A stretch of DNA of 64,000 bases from the NCBI RefSeq assembly GCF_001184025.1, contig NZ_BBYG01000022.1:62001-126000 (forward strand), in the 5' to 3' direction. Source of the DNA: Streptomyces maremycinicus. GTDB taxonomy: Bacteria; Actinomycetota; Actinomycetes; Streptomycetales; Streptomycetaceae. The notes under the pieces were generated by a model. That model saw only the letters and a program-made list of their open reading frames with translations, was not told the DNA's origin and made no database searches. Positions 27,101 to 36,626 of this stretch are shown piece by piece. Both the position numbers and the translations under genes were made by a program. Position 1 is the first letter of the stretch. Every line of letters starts with the position of its first letter.

Positions 27101-28222
27101 GAATCCGACCGGCGAGCGCGTCGAGGGCTTCAACGCTCTTGCCAGCCGTACCAACGAGGCGATGTCCCCGTCTCGGAGGCGCCTGATCCGATACCAGAGC
27201 ACATGCCTGGTCACGTAGGCGGCCATCCACATGACCGTCGACTTGCCCACTCCTGACGGGCCGACGATGAGGATGCTCTCCTCGCGGTCGATCGCCGTTA
27301 CCACCTGGCCGGTCAGAGCCTGCCTGGGTGCGGGCAGGCCGGCCGCGATATGGCCGGGCTGCACGTCGACGCCTTCGTAGAAGCCGGTCGGCAGAAGCGG
27401 TCGGTCGAAGTCCACCGGCTCGCAGGCACCTGACGACAGGGCTTCTTCCAGCGACTCGCGATCGATGGTTTCCACGACCTCCTGGGCCATGCGCTCGATG
27501 CTTGTTCGGGTGAGCTCGGCCGCCTCACGCAGACTTGCCTCTGCGTTGACATCGGCTTGGCCTGCCACCTCATCGCGTAGGGCCAGCACAATAGGATCGG
27601 CAGCCGCAGGAAGCAGCCCGAAGCGCTGTACCACCGCGGTCCGGGTTTCCTCTGCAGCGGCACCCCATGGCAGCACGTAGAGGCTGACAACCTTGCGCCA
27701 GGCGTCGATCTCATCCCTGTTCAGACCGGCTTTTGCAGCCTTCGAGTCGAATTCCCGTAGTACAGAATGGTCTGTTGGGAGAGCACTCAACGGACGATCC
27801 CAGTCGGTGAACAGTTCTCCTGCCACTGGCCGTTCGAGAATGAGGATCGCGCGGTCGGTCACTCCCGCTGCTTCCCGCTTGGCATGCGCCTTGGCCATGG
27901 AGACGAGATGCCCGGCTACGTCGGCAGCAGTGAAATCGCCGACCCGTTCCTGACGGGATTTTACCTGGATATGCCAGGATGTAGGGCCCGCGCAAGAGAG
28001 GTCCTCAAAACCTTCGGGGATGATGCGATCAACGACGAGTCGGCCGGATAGGACCCGGCCGCACAGCCATGCTCCGACGGCATCCTGGTAGTGAAATCCG
28101 CGACCGGCCCGCGCCCCAGAGCGTGTCTTCGTCCACAGGGATTCTGCGGGTTCACTGTTCGGATCGCCTTGTCGCACTGGTGCGACGGGTCGCTCTCGGC
28201 GCCCCCTATTCTTACTGGCCAT
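24197..28222 (-). CDS. nuclease-NACHT (STAND) protein, candidate abortive-infection effector
   Basis: 1,341 residues from ATG 28222; the frame extends to 28309 without family-like sequence. The N-terminus has RGFHYQDAVG (41-50), FEDL (72-75) and WHIQVKS (83-89), the Cap4/DUF4297-type pattern of a PD-(D/E)XK dsDNA endonuclease with catalytic Glu/Asp and QxK. GPSGVGKST (321-329) is Walker A and VGFVVDGIG (372-380) a Walker-B-like strand, followed by helical repeats. The architecture parallels the 2,111-residue protein but the sequence differs clearly, so they are not a recent duplication. A sensor-plus-nuclease role is inferred from the family. It follows the PD-(D/E)XK-like gene by 127 bases. 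Confidence 0.78.
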   Translation of the reverse strand: MASKNRGRRERPVAPVRQGDPNSEPAESLWTKTRSGARAGRGFHYQDAVGAWLCGRVLSGRLVVDRIIPEGFEDLSCAGPTSWHIQVKSRQERVGDFTAADVAGHLVSMAKAHAKREAAGVTDRAILILERPVAGELFTDWDRPLSALPTDHSVLREFDSKAAKAGLNRDEIDAWRKVVSLYVLPWGAAAEETRTAVVQRFGLLPAAADPIVLALRDEVAGQADVNAEASLREAAELTRTSIERMAQEVVETIDRESLEEALSSGACEPVDFDRPLLPTGFYEGVDVQPGHIAAGLPAPRQALTGQVVTAIDREESILIVGPSGVGKSTVMWMAAYVTRHVLWYRIRRLRDGDIASLVRLARALKPSTRSPVGFVVDGIGIGSAEAWDALQHELAPIPGVLLLGSVRSEDLLPLRSRTRCTQITVTLDEDVAKEIHTGLTASGATTTPHWREAYEAADGLTLEFTHLLTKGRRLSDVLSEQVDRRVVEGRQTELDILARISVAHRWGTDLPVRVLQQQLGVRDAELRAALSRLIHEHLVQERLGHLSGLHQLRSGRLADAVHAVPPPVLDETVIAVMRMLADEQLQPFVAGVLTERPDLDSVVLDQIVVELGQRHGTAAVTGVLQALRLVDFTRCATDWKRILDRHQVSLAHRRTLLQFALLDGDSLPDLQPEIAAATAEIRAYRPLRSPLRDTLVERLGTAQLAHRLARCAEPAEAQRVLAVLTGSDLDLTNWPPTLADSAFGRLLTGSSIESLGDLLTAARAVSLDLANGLLELVGGEETVLTRLRAHFPWLYKVAVVEREGRQIAYARLLHVSDRAQPEAEQAVRTFGRILLRCLPHCESVDVQSLLPGGIPRAFGDFTAGISRLERQYDRSPTQVAWIRAQSLIATTLAGTTDRTSRAAAANALLPKLYKYLADLTRVWLTGRSQPRDIAMLQTMQADLYKQATSLTLPMDGTHLSSLPADDAVPGGGADHLQLLAHGVADNLTRRIADPEQYRSLAGYARDSLRKSALGVRDAEQWHLIDQEPPAVLDQMTKALTDLHAVLAELAWGTVGLKTIRTAARSGPSAFALARAADLARAAASARASVVQQQLQVDAETAGLSVELYARPLADPDATEWPAVESAVGVYLDDVIGWSAAVEELSALMHHDHVSQGYRGPVLLVPLVESRPVRLLARQLQTTTLWPGVDLFDTWITAFPEAHPTPLTNAVIDAHQALQCLSGLVYLATLRDTTPLHQSVADEAARRFQEAHRIIAEFRPGDPVISAIVDFLGSLARRVQSEIDEDVAIRDPGVPNLAVALAEGVTGQPADDYQELQFLITVALQWDISPERAAQLLAAADD

Positions 28223-28349
28223 CCTGGAAGCATGGCAGTTTGGTCGGACAGTCGAGGCGACTTGTCCAGGCATGCCCATGGTCACCCGCAAGGGCGCCGC
28301 CACTGCCAATGCCGCCGGACCGTCAATGACATGCGAGGCAGTCTGCTGG

Positions 28350-29129
28350 TCACGCCTCGTATGGCGGCTGGGGCTGCGCTCGGTTCGGAGTGATGAACAC
28401 CGCGAGGCAGCGGAACTCGCTACTTGGGCCCTCCAGTTGGGTGTATGGACGCCAGGTGAGCATGTAGGCGCCCCGCAGCACTCGGGTGTTGTCCGGGAAG
28501 GAACCGCCGGCCCACAGCAAGGTGCCGCTCAGTTCGCGGCCCTGGTGGATCCGGAACTCCTCGTCCCTGGTGGGCATCCTGCGTTGCCTGGGGCGCCACA
28601 GGGCGGCCTCGTTTGTGATGAGCAGGGCCAGCCCGTTCTGGTCCTCGCGGTCGCAGAAGCGTTCCAGCCTTCCTACGTCCCGCAGGAAGTCCTTACGCGC
28701 GACGTCCGGTGCGTTGTGTCCGCGCAAGGCGTACTCCTCGGGAGGAGTCCCGGCGGTACCCGACCACTGCCGGGTCACGTATTTGAATTCGATTGCCGTA
28801 CGGCCCGCAGGCCCCAGGCACAGTAGGTCCAGGTACTCCGAGGCGTCGCTCCCGCGCACAGGGACCTCGAGACGGCACCTGACCTCCGGCGCGACCTCGC
28901 CCAGGGCGAGGGCGAAACTGTGCTGGAGATCGGCCTCGGAATGGAACACCGGCCGCCGTGCGCGTAGACACGCCAGGACTTCGTCCAGCGCAGCGCTACC
29001 CGAGATCATCTCCAGGGTGGCGGGCGGGGGCGGGGGTATGGGTATCGGCGTGGCCACGACGCCATTGAAGACCGTGCGGCCTGTCCTTGTCAGCTGAGAG
29101 CTGATCACAGTCGACAGGAAGTCGGCCAC
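28350..29129 (-). CDS. PD-(D/E)XK-like nuclease-fold protein of unknown role
   Basis: 259 residues from GTG 29129. A core typical of the restriction-endonuclease fold is visible: HSEADLQHSF (conserved Glu on a helix), YLDLLCLG (Asp) and AIEFKYV (ExK). A proline run (PIPIPPPPPA, about 30-40) links a short N-terminal arm. The start lies inside the end of the preceding gene (25-bp overlap), so the two are probably co-translated. Family annotations of this kind are often just 'hypothetical'. Position between two defence-like genes makes a defence role reasonable but unproven. Confidence 0.65.
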   Translation of the reverse strand: MADFLSTVISSQLTRTGRTVFNGVVATPIPIPPPPPATLEMISGSAALDEVLACLRARRPVFHSEADLQHSFALALGEVAPEVRCRLEVPVRGSDASEYLDLLCLGPAGRTAIEFKYVTRQWSGTAGTPPEEYALRGHNAPDVARKDFLRDVGRLERFCDREDQNGLALLITNEAALWRPRQRRMPTRDEEFRIHQGRELSGTLLWAGGSFPDNTRVLRGAYMLTWRPYTQLEGPSSEFRCLAVFITPNRAQPQPPYEA

Positions 29130-30562
29130 ATCGTTGGACGCCGAAGCGCTCGTGGTCCGCCGAACGCATCTTGAAAGGGGGCCGATACCGAGGATGCCGT
29201 CCCCCTTCCCCTGCTCGGTGCCCGGTTGTCCGGAGGGTCATCACCGGGACGTGAGTCAATTGGCAAGACCGCTTCCTGCGACGCTGGCGAGGGCTGCCAC
29301 CCGCCAAACCCTTGACGGGCTGCCCCTGCAACCGTCACAGGCGAGCGGGGGCTGGGCGGGGTGGAGACGACGGCGGGCTGTTCCAGCGTGGCCAGAAGCG
29401 CGCAGGCCTTGGCCAGGTGCGTGGGGTTGGCGCTGAGCAGGGCCAGGTCCTCGGCGATGGCGACGGCCCGGTGCTTGCGGTCGTCGTTACGGGCGGGGGT
29501 GAGCAGGCGGCCGCGGCGGACGCATTCATCGGCGGCCGCCCGCAGCTCGGTGGCCGCGAGGTCGGTGAGGCGGGGGTTGTGGCGCACACGGTTGGCAATG
29601 TGGTGGAGCCGGTGGCGGACGGTCACGCTCGGCTTGGGCAGGCCGGCCATCTCCGGCAGGCACAGGGCGGGCAGGCAGGCCCGCAGCAGGGCGGTGTCGA
29701 GCGCCAGCTCCGGCTCGAGCTGTTCGGCCGGGCCGTCGTCCGTGTTCCCGGTGAGGGAGGAGCTGTTGGCCGCCATCATGCGGCTGCGGCGCGCCTCCAC
29801 CTCGGCCTGGTCCAGGAGAAGGTGTTGGACGGCGGTGCCGATGGCGGGATGTTCGACCAGATCGTTCCAGCGGTCGGGGCAGGTTGCGAGGATGCGCCAG
29901 GGGGCGCCTTCGCCGAACTCGTGGGGCAGGCCCAGGTCGGCACGTTGCGCGAACTGCCATTCCTCGTGCTGCGGGTCCTTCAGCAGCCGGGCGAGCGGGG
30001 TGAGGGCGTGCTCCAGGACGGCGTCGAAGAGCGCCGGAGGTATGGGAGGGGCCGGTTCGGCGTCCGGCCGGTACAGGTGGCGGTTGGGGTCCCAGTAGGT
30101 GACGACGTCCTCGAGGTCGGTGTCGTGCATGCCGGGCAGCAGGCCGATCGCGGCGTCGACCTGATCGGTGTGGCGGGCCAGACCGATGACCAGGCCCGGT
30201 GTCGGGCGGTGGGTGCGCAGGATCGTAGGCAGGTCGGCGGCCACCACGACGCCCTGGCCGGCGAGTTCGGCGAGCTGCTTGTCGTCGGCCTGCTGAAGGA
30301 GGCGGCGGCGCAGTCCGGGGCGGGTGACGCGGCTGAGCAGGACGGGCAGTGCGTCCGCGAGGGCCTTGGTACGGCGTTCCTCTCCGCGGCCGGCGACGTC
30401 GTGGGGGGCGACGGAGGTCGAGCACAGTGCCTCGACCATCCTGGGTAGCGCCTCGTCCGGCAGCGCGTCGCTCACAGCGAGCTGCTGCCACAGCCCAGCA
30501 CGTCCCGGCGTTGACCATGTTCGACTCTCCCAGGCTGCGACCCCGTGTGACCGTCTGGTCAC
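29105..30562 (-). CDS. unrecognised helical protein co-encoded with the PD-(D/E)XK-like protein
   Basis: Up to 485 residues from GTG 30562; a later GTG is possible. I do not recognise it. The body is Leu/Ala/Arg-rich helix, with repeated PxLxxAVxxHALTPLARLL-like stretches that suggest an alpha-solenoid. There is no P-loop, no membrane segment and no cysteine cluster. The last 90 residues are Pro/Ser/Arg-rich and probably disordered. It overlaps the next gene by 25 bp. A sensor or scaffold for that nuclease-like protein is one possibility, inferred only from the overlap. Confidence 0.6.
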   Translation of the reverse strand: MTRRSHGVAAWESRTWSTPGRAGLWQQLAVSDALPDEALPRMVEALCSTSVAPHDVAGRGEERRTKALADALPVLLSRVTRPGLRRRLLQQADDKQLAELAGQGVVVAADLPTILRTHRPTPGLVIGLARHTDQVDAAIGLLPGMHDTDLEDVVTYWDPNRHLYRPDAEPAPPIPPALFDAVLEHALTPLARLLKDPQHEEWQFAQRADLGLPHEFGEGAPWRILATCPDRWNDLVEHPAIGTAVQHLLLDQAEVEARRSRMMAANSSSLTGNTDDGPAEQLEPELALDTALLRACLPALCLPEMAGLPKPSVTVRHRLHHIANRVRHNPRLTDLAATELRAAADECVRRGRLLTPARNDDRKHRAVAIAEDLALLSANPTHLAKACALLATLEQPAVVSTPPSPRSPVTVAGAARQGFGGWQPSPASQEAVLPIDSRPGDDPPDNRAPSRGRGTASSVSAPFQDAFGGPRALRRPTMWPTSCRL

Positions 30563-30755
30563 TGCATAGCTGGGGGTGACGCTACGCGGCGACGGCCGCC
30601 CACCGGCCCCGAACGTTGAATTGCGCCGTCAGATCGCTCAGGGGCGTAGGCGCAGGGACCCGGCTGGTCCTCTTCCGCGAGACCAACGCTTGTGCGGTCA
30701 TGGGATCCGCCGCCGACGGCAAATCCGGTCCAGGCATGAGCTGTCTTCCCTGCCG

Positions 30756-31808
30756 CTATCGCAGTTGTTGCGCTTGATGGCGCTGGTCGTGGTGCTGGAC
30801 AGCGCGGCGTGGAAAAGCTTGGGCCATCCAGTCCTGTGATGCTCCCACCTGGTGCAGCGTCTCGATCTGCCGGTCGTAGTCGCGTCCTTCGGGGCTGGCG
30901 TGGACGCGGAGATAGAGAAGGTCGTCTTCGTCGTGGCTGTCGAAGTAGAAGGCGCAGGTGTGGCCCCACTGGTAGGGGGCGTCCGGTTCGGCGCAGTGGC
31001 AGAACCGGTGGGCCACCTGCACGGGCAGGCCCCATCGCGGGTGGCACAGCCGCTGAAGGAGCCGGTCGTGCCACAGGGCCCGAGGGTGGGCGGTGCGGGC
31101 GTCGATCTTCCAGCTGTCGGCGTCGTCCCAGCACTGGACACGGTAGAAGGCGGTGCCGGTGGGGAAGAGCGCGATACGCCGGAGCAGAGCGCTGCCCACC
31201 GCGGCCCGCCTGGCTCGCAAGCTCTCGAGATTGGGAGAGGCGTTGAGGTAGCCGGATTCAACGGGATCGAGGTGCGGGGTCGTCCATAGCGGTCGCAGTC
31301 CGTTGTCTTCGCACCAGTGCCGGTGCCGGCCTTCGATGTCGGCCCAGCCCTCCGGCAGCCCGCGGGGCAGAACGAGCAGGAGGGTTGCCGCTTGCCCCGG
31401 GCTCACCGTGTGCAGGTGCAGGTGCAGCTGTCGGCCGCCGGCCTTGATGCCGGTCACCCGCAGGCCGGGGATGCCGGGCACATCGTCCCCGGTGCCCGGT
31501 GCGGGAGTCGAGGGCAGCAGACGACTCAGACAGTGTTCGGGGAAGGAGTACCGCTCCTGGCCCATGTAGGGGTCGAGGTGCAGGGTGAGGGACGTGGTGG
31601 CACTGGTCAGTGAGGCGATGCCGAAGGGGTGCGCGCACAGACTCGGGGAGGTGCCCAGTTGCTCGAGGACGCGGCTCTCCAACTGCGCCTGCGCTGGCGA
31701 GGCCGCGGGTGCCGGGTGGCTGGTTCGAAGGCCGGCGCGGCGGGACTGCCCACTGCACTCGGCCCAGTAGCGGAGCTTGCGGGATTCCCACGAGGAGCGG
31801 TCGCTCAC
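30756..31808 (-). CDS. unrecognised protein, 350 residues
   Basis: I chose GTG 31808 because AGGAAGG lies eight bases upstream; the frame extends 15 codons further. It contains HLDPYMGQERYSFPEH, a central histidine-rich HLHLHTV, a RHRHWCEDNG block and late CHCAEPD. The scattered His/Cys may be structural or metal-binding. No known family is evident. It lies 194 bases upstream of the helical-protein gene on the same strand and may share its promoter. Confidence 0.55.
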   Translation of the reverse strand: MSDRSSWESRKLRYWAECSGQSRRAGLRTSHPAPAASPAQAQLESRVLEQLGTSPSLCAHPFGIASLTSATTSLTLHLDPYMGQERYSFPEHCLSRLLPSTPAPGTGDDVPGIPGLRVTGIKAGGRQLHLHLHTVSPGQAATLLLVLPRGLPEGWADIEGRHRHWCEDNGLRPLWTTPHLDPVESGYLNASPNLESLRARRAAVGSALLRRIALFPTGTAFYRVQCWDDADSWKIDARTAHPRALWHDRLLQRLCHPRWGLPVQVAHRFCHCAEPDAPYQWGHTCAFYFDSHDEDDLLYLRVHASPEGRDYDRQIETLHQVGASQDWMAQAFPRRAVQHHDQRHQAQQLR

Positions 31809-32049
31809 GACAGTGCCTTCCTGACGCGCCTCGGCCCGATCCCGGCACGTCAACGAACACTGACGAGCTGCTGTGTGTGATCACGGTGGTGCAGGCCGGT
31901 GCAATGCCACGCTCCTTGCGTTCCGGTACGCCGGATCGGGCGGCGGTCGGAACGTGGCCCGCCTCGGGCCAGTTCCGACCAGCATCCAGCACGACCACGG
32001 CCGGGGACGGACGACACCTTCACCGGTTCACTCGGACGGGTCCTGTGCG

Positions 32050-33647
32050 TCAAGCCTGGAGGGGACAGGTGAGCGGGAGCACGCGTTCGGTCAACTGCCC
32101 GGTGAGCTGGGCGTTGGTGAGGGTGGCGTCGGTGAGCCAGTCCGCTGCGGTCAGCTGGTCGACCAGCTGCTGCAGCTCGCTGGGATCGACCGCGACCCAG
32201 GCGGTGAGAGTGTTCAGGGCGATCCCCTGACCGCCGGGACCGAGGATCCCCGAGGCGTCGGTCTGGGTGGCCAGCGTCAGGGCAAGCAGCCGGGTGCCGG
32301 CGGCGGCCTTGGCCTTGCGGAGCTTCTTATCCGACACGATTTTTTGCGCCCAGCCGGAGAGCTTGGGCCGCATCTTCTTGCCGAACGTGAACGGACCCGC
32401 CTCGTCCTCGCGGGGCACCAGAGAGGGGACGGTGATCGGGCTGGGGTTCTCCGGCCGGGAGGCGAGCAGGTCGCTGGCGTGCCGGGCAGGGTGAGCCAGC
32501 CGCAGCCGGTCAGCTTCTCGACCAGGGCCTCCGGGTCGGTCAGGCCCAGCGCGGTGAGGTCCTGGCCGACGAGGTTGCCGGTGCCGGTGTGCGCGGTGCG
32601 CAGGGTCAGCATCAGCGTGAGCAGCCGTGCCTCCGGGCCGGGCAGCGGGCTGTGGTCGGCCACGTGGGCAAGGACGGAGCGCGAGTGGTCCCACTGCGTC
32701 CGCACGGTCAGCAGTCGGCTCACGGTCGGCCCACTGCCAGGGGCCTCAGTGCTGCTGGTGGGCTCACTGCCGGCTGGTCCAGTACCGGTTTGCCCGGGGC
32801 CGCTGGAGGTCCGGCCCGTGCGCTGTTTGTGCTGGAAGCGGGCGGCAGCGGCGGCCTGTTCGGCACGCACGGCCTCTACCCGCAGGCTGAGGATGCCGCT
32901 GGCGTCGGCCCAGGCGATAAACGCGCGGGCTTTTCGCTCGTGGAGGTCGGCGAGCAGCGCCAGGTCGGGTTCGGTTCGCTGCTGGTAGGTGCGGAAGAGG
33001 TCACCGAGTTCGATGAGTTCGTCCCGCAGCGCGGTCGGTCGCAGATTATGGGGGATAACCCGCTGGGCGATCTTCGCCTGCTGCGGGGGGCGCCGTGCAA
33101 CTGCGGAGCGGGGAGCCGGGACTGCCGTCCCGGTGGCGGCCTGGTGGTCGGAGATCTGCGGCCCGCTCGTGCCGGTTCCCGTGGCTGCGGGGGCCGAGCG
33201 GCTGGTGGTCTGCGGGCTGGGCGGCTGGCAGGTGGCTGCGGTCTTGGCGCCGGGGGTTGCGGCCGCGCACCTCGAGCAGCACTCCATGGCTTGCCACCAG
33301 CGTCCTTCCCGGTCCGTGATCACGGCCAGGACGACCGGGCCGCCGCACCGCCAGGGTTCGGCACGCGTGTGCCGGCCGGTGCCGGGGATGTGAGTGTGGC
33401 AGCCGTCCAGCTTGCATGCGCAGAACGCCCCGGCCCTGGGGGCGGGGGCGGCGCGCAGGTGGGCCTTGAGGTGGGCGATGGCGGCCGCGCGGCCGGCGGC
33501 CGCGGACGGCAGGCGCTGCTCGGCACAGGCGGGACGGCTGCACGAGATGCGCACGGCCGCACTGCCCCGGCCGGCGGCGTCCAGACGCACCGTCCAGCGG
33601 CGTCCCGGCACCCGCTCCTCCAGCTCGCTCACCGCGGCCTGCGTCAT
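32050..33647 (-). pseudogene. cysteine-rich accessory protein gene broken by one frameshift
   Basis: The first about 385 codons (33647 to about 32490) encode CSRPACAEQRLP, FCACKLDGCHTHIPGTGRHT and a long low-complexity Pro/Ala/Thr linker, then helices ending EKLTGCGWLTLP. Coding quality then switches to the -1/+1 frame, which continues with ASDLLASRPENPSPI, WAQKIVSDKKLRKAKAAAGTR and a repeat of the earlier module (QLVDQLTAADWLTDA). The break is near 32485-32500 at a CCC. Either it is a decayed gene or there is a one-base sequence error. Proteins of this type occur on Streptomyces plasmids and arms; the function is unknown. Confidence 0.6.
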
Positions 33648-34511
33648 CTAGGTCTTCCTCCCGTGCCGTGTCTGCGATGCGTGCCGCCGCTTTCCGCCGT
33701 GCGGGGCGTGTGCGCGGGCGGCGAGGCCACCGTATGCGGCGCCAGGGGGAGAAGGCTGGTGAACTCGCCCGGCCTTTTCGGCATGCACGACCGTCGCATG
33801 CGTTGCCCGGCCAGCACCTGGCCCCCGGGCTGCCGGTCGATGTCCGAGGCGAGTTCCCGGCACCTCGGACCGCAGAGCGTCGGCCCATTGCCGGGTGAGT
33901 GCCCGTCCGTTGACGTACAGCTCCCCGTTCCGGCCTCCGACGGCGAACAGCACCCCGCCCCTCTGGGCGGGGATCACCATCGCGCCTGTCGGCTCGGCGA
34001 CCTTGCCCTGGTGTACCAGCACCGCGGTGGCGGCCTGAGCCTCGGCCAAGGCTTCCTCGTCCACCGTCGGTATCGGGTCGGGGCCAGTAGGCGGCAGCAG
34101 AGGCATCACGCCGTCCTGGGGCGCACCGTCCAGGCCGCGGCCGGCGAGCTGGTTGTTCTCGTAGAAGGTGACCATCCCCGCCAGCAGCGGCATTTCCTGC
34201 CGCAGCTGTTCGGCCACCGACGGCGTGAGCCGTTCGCCGTTGGCCAGCACCTGCCCGCTCCTGCCGACCGCGACGGAGAGCACCTTGCCGTCCGGAGTGA
34301 AGTGGTACTTCACATCCGTGCCGCCGGCCATCAGGCCGGTGTCGATCGCCCGGTCCCACAGTCGCATGACCCGCTCGACTTCCGCCTGCGGGAATGGCGG
34401 CTCCGCCCCTCCGGGCGCGTGATCGTCACGTAGGTGACGCCGACCGGCTGCGGCACCCGCAACGAAGAGCTGACGACCGACGGCGACGTCCAGGTTGGCG
34501 GGGTTGTACAC
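33648..34511 (-). pseudogene. unrecognised accessory gene with probable compensating frameshifts
   Basis: The frame is open for 287 codons, but the middle of the N-terminus reads better in another frame: between about 34470 and 34430 a second frame gives QPVGVTYVTITRPEG before PFPQAEVERVMRLW resumes in the first. The C-terminus also reads better shifted after SEVP (about 33870; RELASDIDRQPGGQ). The intact middle has two similar blocks: GKVLSVAVGRSGQVLANGERLTP and GVLFAVGGRNGELYVNGRALT. No family is recognised. It is adjacent to the broken cysteine-rich gene, on the same strand. Confidence 0.45.
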
Positions 34512-34529
34512 CGCATCTGACGGGGGACC

Positions 34530-35543
34530 TCAGAGGTCGCGCCGATATCCCTCAGGGTGCCGTTGCTGCCGGTACCAGAACGCATCATCGAGGGCGAGCT
34601 GCCACCACGACAGCCATGTCTGGGGGAGCGGATGCCGGTGCGGCTGCGGAAAGGGGTAGTCCTCGAGCTGGGCGCCGTCCGCGGACAAGCGGCCGTCGGT
34701 GTAGGCGGTGACTACGTGGTGCACACCGTCGGCGGCCACAGCAAAGTACGGGTACCCGGCCCGGACGTCGTGCACGATCTGAGGTGCGGCCTCGGTGAAC
34801 ACCGAGCGCAAGCCGAAGGGCTCAACGGTGTGCCCGCAGTACACGGCCGTGCCATCGCTGGCGAGGCGATACAAGATCTCCCGCCCGCTGCCCGAGGGTG
34901 GGGCATCCTCGGTGAGCTGGCGGACTGCCGCACCGACGTCGGCTCGATTGGGCTGGGCAGGGTGGCGGCGCTCGTAGTCGTGAACCGTGTACGAGGGCAG
35001 CGGAAAAAGCGCCAGGTCGTCTGTTCCCGGGGTACGACGGGCCAGGGTGGGGTCACAGCGCAGAAAGAAGGCGAACGCGTCGAGGAGGGTTTCAATGACA
35101 AGGCAGCCGCCGACCGCATCTCGATAGGCGGTGTGGGAGTGCTCGTTCGTGCCCTACTTATTGCTCGAAGTCCTCTTGCTGGCGCGAACGACGGCGGGCA
35201 AGTCCTCGTACAGCTGCCAGGAAGGCATCACCCGGTAGCCGGCGCCTTCGCCGACGACGCGGTTGACGTCCACGTCGAGGGCGGCCGGAAGGTGAATGTC
35301 TGCGTTACGCACCAGCACCAGGCCGAGAACGACCTGTCCCTGCGGGTCGGTCCTCTGCAGGTCCTGATAGCGCTGGGCATCGGCTCCGGGCAGGCCGTTC
35401 CGGATCACCTCGAGGTCGAGAGTGCGGATGGCCGCGAGGGCCGGAGCAATTTCCGGGGCAATGTCGGCAGAGTCGAATACCAGACCATGGCCGCGGCAGA
35501 GCCTGGTACCGGTGGAGGTCGTGGCCTCCCATGGAAATTCCAT
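34530..35543 (-). pseudogene. unrecognised gene interrupted by an in-frame TAG
   Basis: Codons 1-129 (MEFPWEATTSTG to SKRTSSNK) end at TAG 35154-35156. The same frame continues with good codon bias for another 207 codons (HSHTAYRDAVGGCLVIETLLDAF is split here as HSHTAYRDAVGG and CLVIETLLDAF) to a TGA at 34530. No usable ATG or GTG follows the TAG until TTG 34874, so the second half lacks its own start. It is either a nonsense-mutated single gene of 337 residues or a recoded one. The second half includes PLPSYTVHDYERRHP and SWWQLALDDAFWYRQQR, suggesting a cytosolic protein. Confidence 0.6.
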
Positions 35544-35567
35544 TACACATCCGCAGGACGAGGGGGC

Positions 35568-36626
35568 TCAGGACGGGGCGGACACCGGCGCGGCGCGGCA
35601 GAAGCAGAAGTCGACCTCGGTGTCGGGGTCCGTCGCGAGACGGGCCCTGGGCGCCAGGCTGCTGGTGGCGCAGCGCGGGCAGACGAACGGGCGCGACGGG
35701 TAGACCGTCTCACCGACGGCGTTCCGGTACTCGTAGACGGTGTGGTTCACCAGATACTGGAAGGCCGCAGTCTCCGAATCGACATGCTGAATCTCGCAGA
35801 AGTAGCAGGTCGTCACGTAGTAGACACGGTCCGGCCTGCGGGTGTCGGGGACGGGAGTTGGGGAGGGAACGTAGGCCCACTGGGAGCACTGGGGGCATTC
35901 GAGTGTCCTGCTGCGGAGTGGGCCCAACTGGGGGCCGAGCGCGCGCAGGCGCTCCACAGCGTATGCCTGGATGTCGCGCAGCCCGGAACGGATGCGTACG
36001 AGTTCGTGCTCCACCTCATCCTGCTCGTCTTCGGTCAAGCGGCCAAGGACGTGGTTGTCGAGGAAGGGCATGAGAAACCCAAGCACCTTGGCGGTAAGCA
36101 TCTCGATCGCCTGGGCGTTCGCAGCCTGACCCACCAGACCGTAGTGCTGCAGGGCATTGCGCATCTTGGCAAGCTTGTCGAGCGCCTCGGCGTCCGGCTT
36201 CGCCACCGGGATTCCGACGATGTTCTCCAGCCGTTCGCGCGCCTCCTTGGGGGTGCAGCTGGTCAGCGTGCCGTTCTCCACCTCGTCACGGACGGCCCGT
36301 CCGGGGTGGGAGAACACAAGCGTCCAGTGCTCCATCTGCAGGCGGGCCTTGAGAAGGACCTCCGCCCCGGCGGCCAGGTGCAGGACCACGTACTTGAGAT
36401 CCCGCGGGCTGGGAGCGTCCGCCTCCAGACACTCCACGACGCTCACGAGGTAGTCCAGGCCGTTAGACACCGGGGGGAAATGCGGCGTGCCGCCCGGACG
36501 CTCCGACTGGCGGACCACGCGGGAGTCGGAACCGTAGTCCGTGCCGATTCCGCTGATCTGCCCCTCGAAATTGATAGGCACGCCGTAGTGCATGTTGTGT
36601 CTCCGGGTGCGGAACAGACCCCTCAT
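35568..36626 (-). CDS. HEPN-like protein with C-terminal zinc-ribbon cysteines
   Basis: 352 residues. The start ATG 36626 overlaps the stop of the upstream gene (ATGA). A helical N-terminal half contains KMRNALQHYG, where Arg156 and His161 form the RX4H motif of HEPN ribonuclease domains. The C-terminal third has LECPQCSQW, CYFCE, FVCPRCATS and FCFC, four CxxC/CxC pairs consistent with zinc ribbons. HEPN proteins are common RNA-cleaving toxins in phage defence. That activity is inferred from a short motif, so confidence in function is moderate. Confidence 0.6.
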   Translation of the reverse strand: MRGLFRTRRHNMHYGVPINFEGQISGIGTDYGSDSRVVRQSERPGGTPHFPPVSNGLDYLVSVVECLEADAPSPRDLKYVVLHLAAGAEVLLKARLQMEHWTLVFSHPGRAVRDEVENGTLTSCTPKEARERLENIVGIPVAKPDAEALDKLAKMRNALQHYGLVGQAANAQAIEMLTAKVLGFLMPFLDNHVLGRLTEDEQDEVEHELVRIRSGLRDIQAYAVERLRALGPQLGPLRSRTLECPQCSQWAYVPSPTPVPDTRRPDRVYYVTTCYFCEIQHVDSETAAFQYLVNHTVYEYRNAVGETVYPSRPFVCPRCATSSLAPRARLATDPDTEVDFCFCRAAPVSAPS

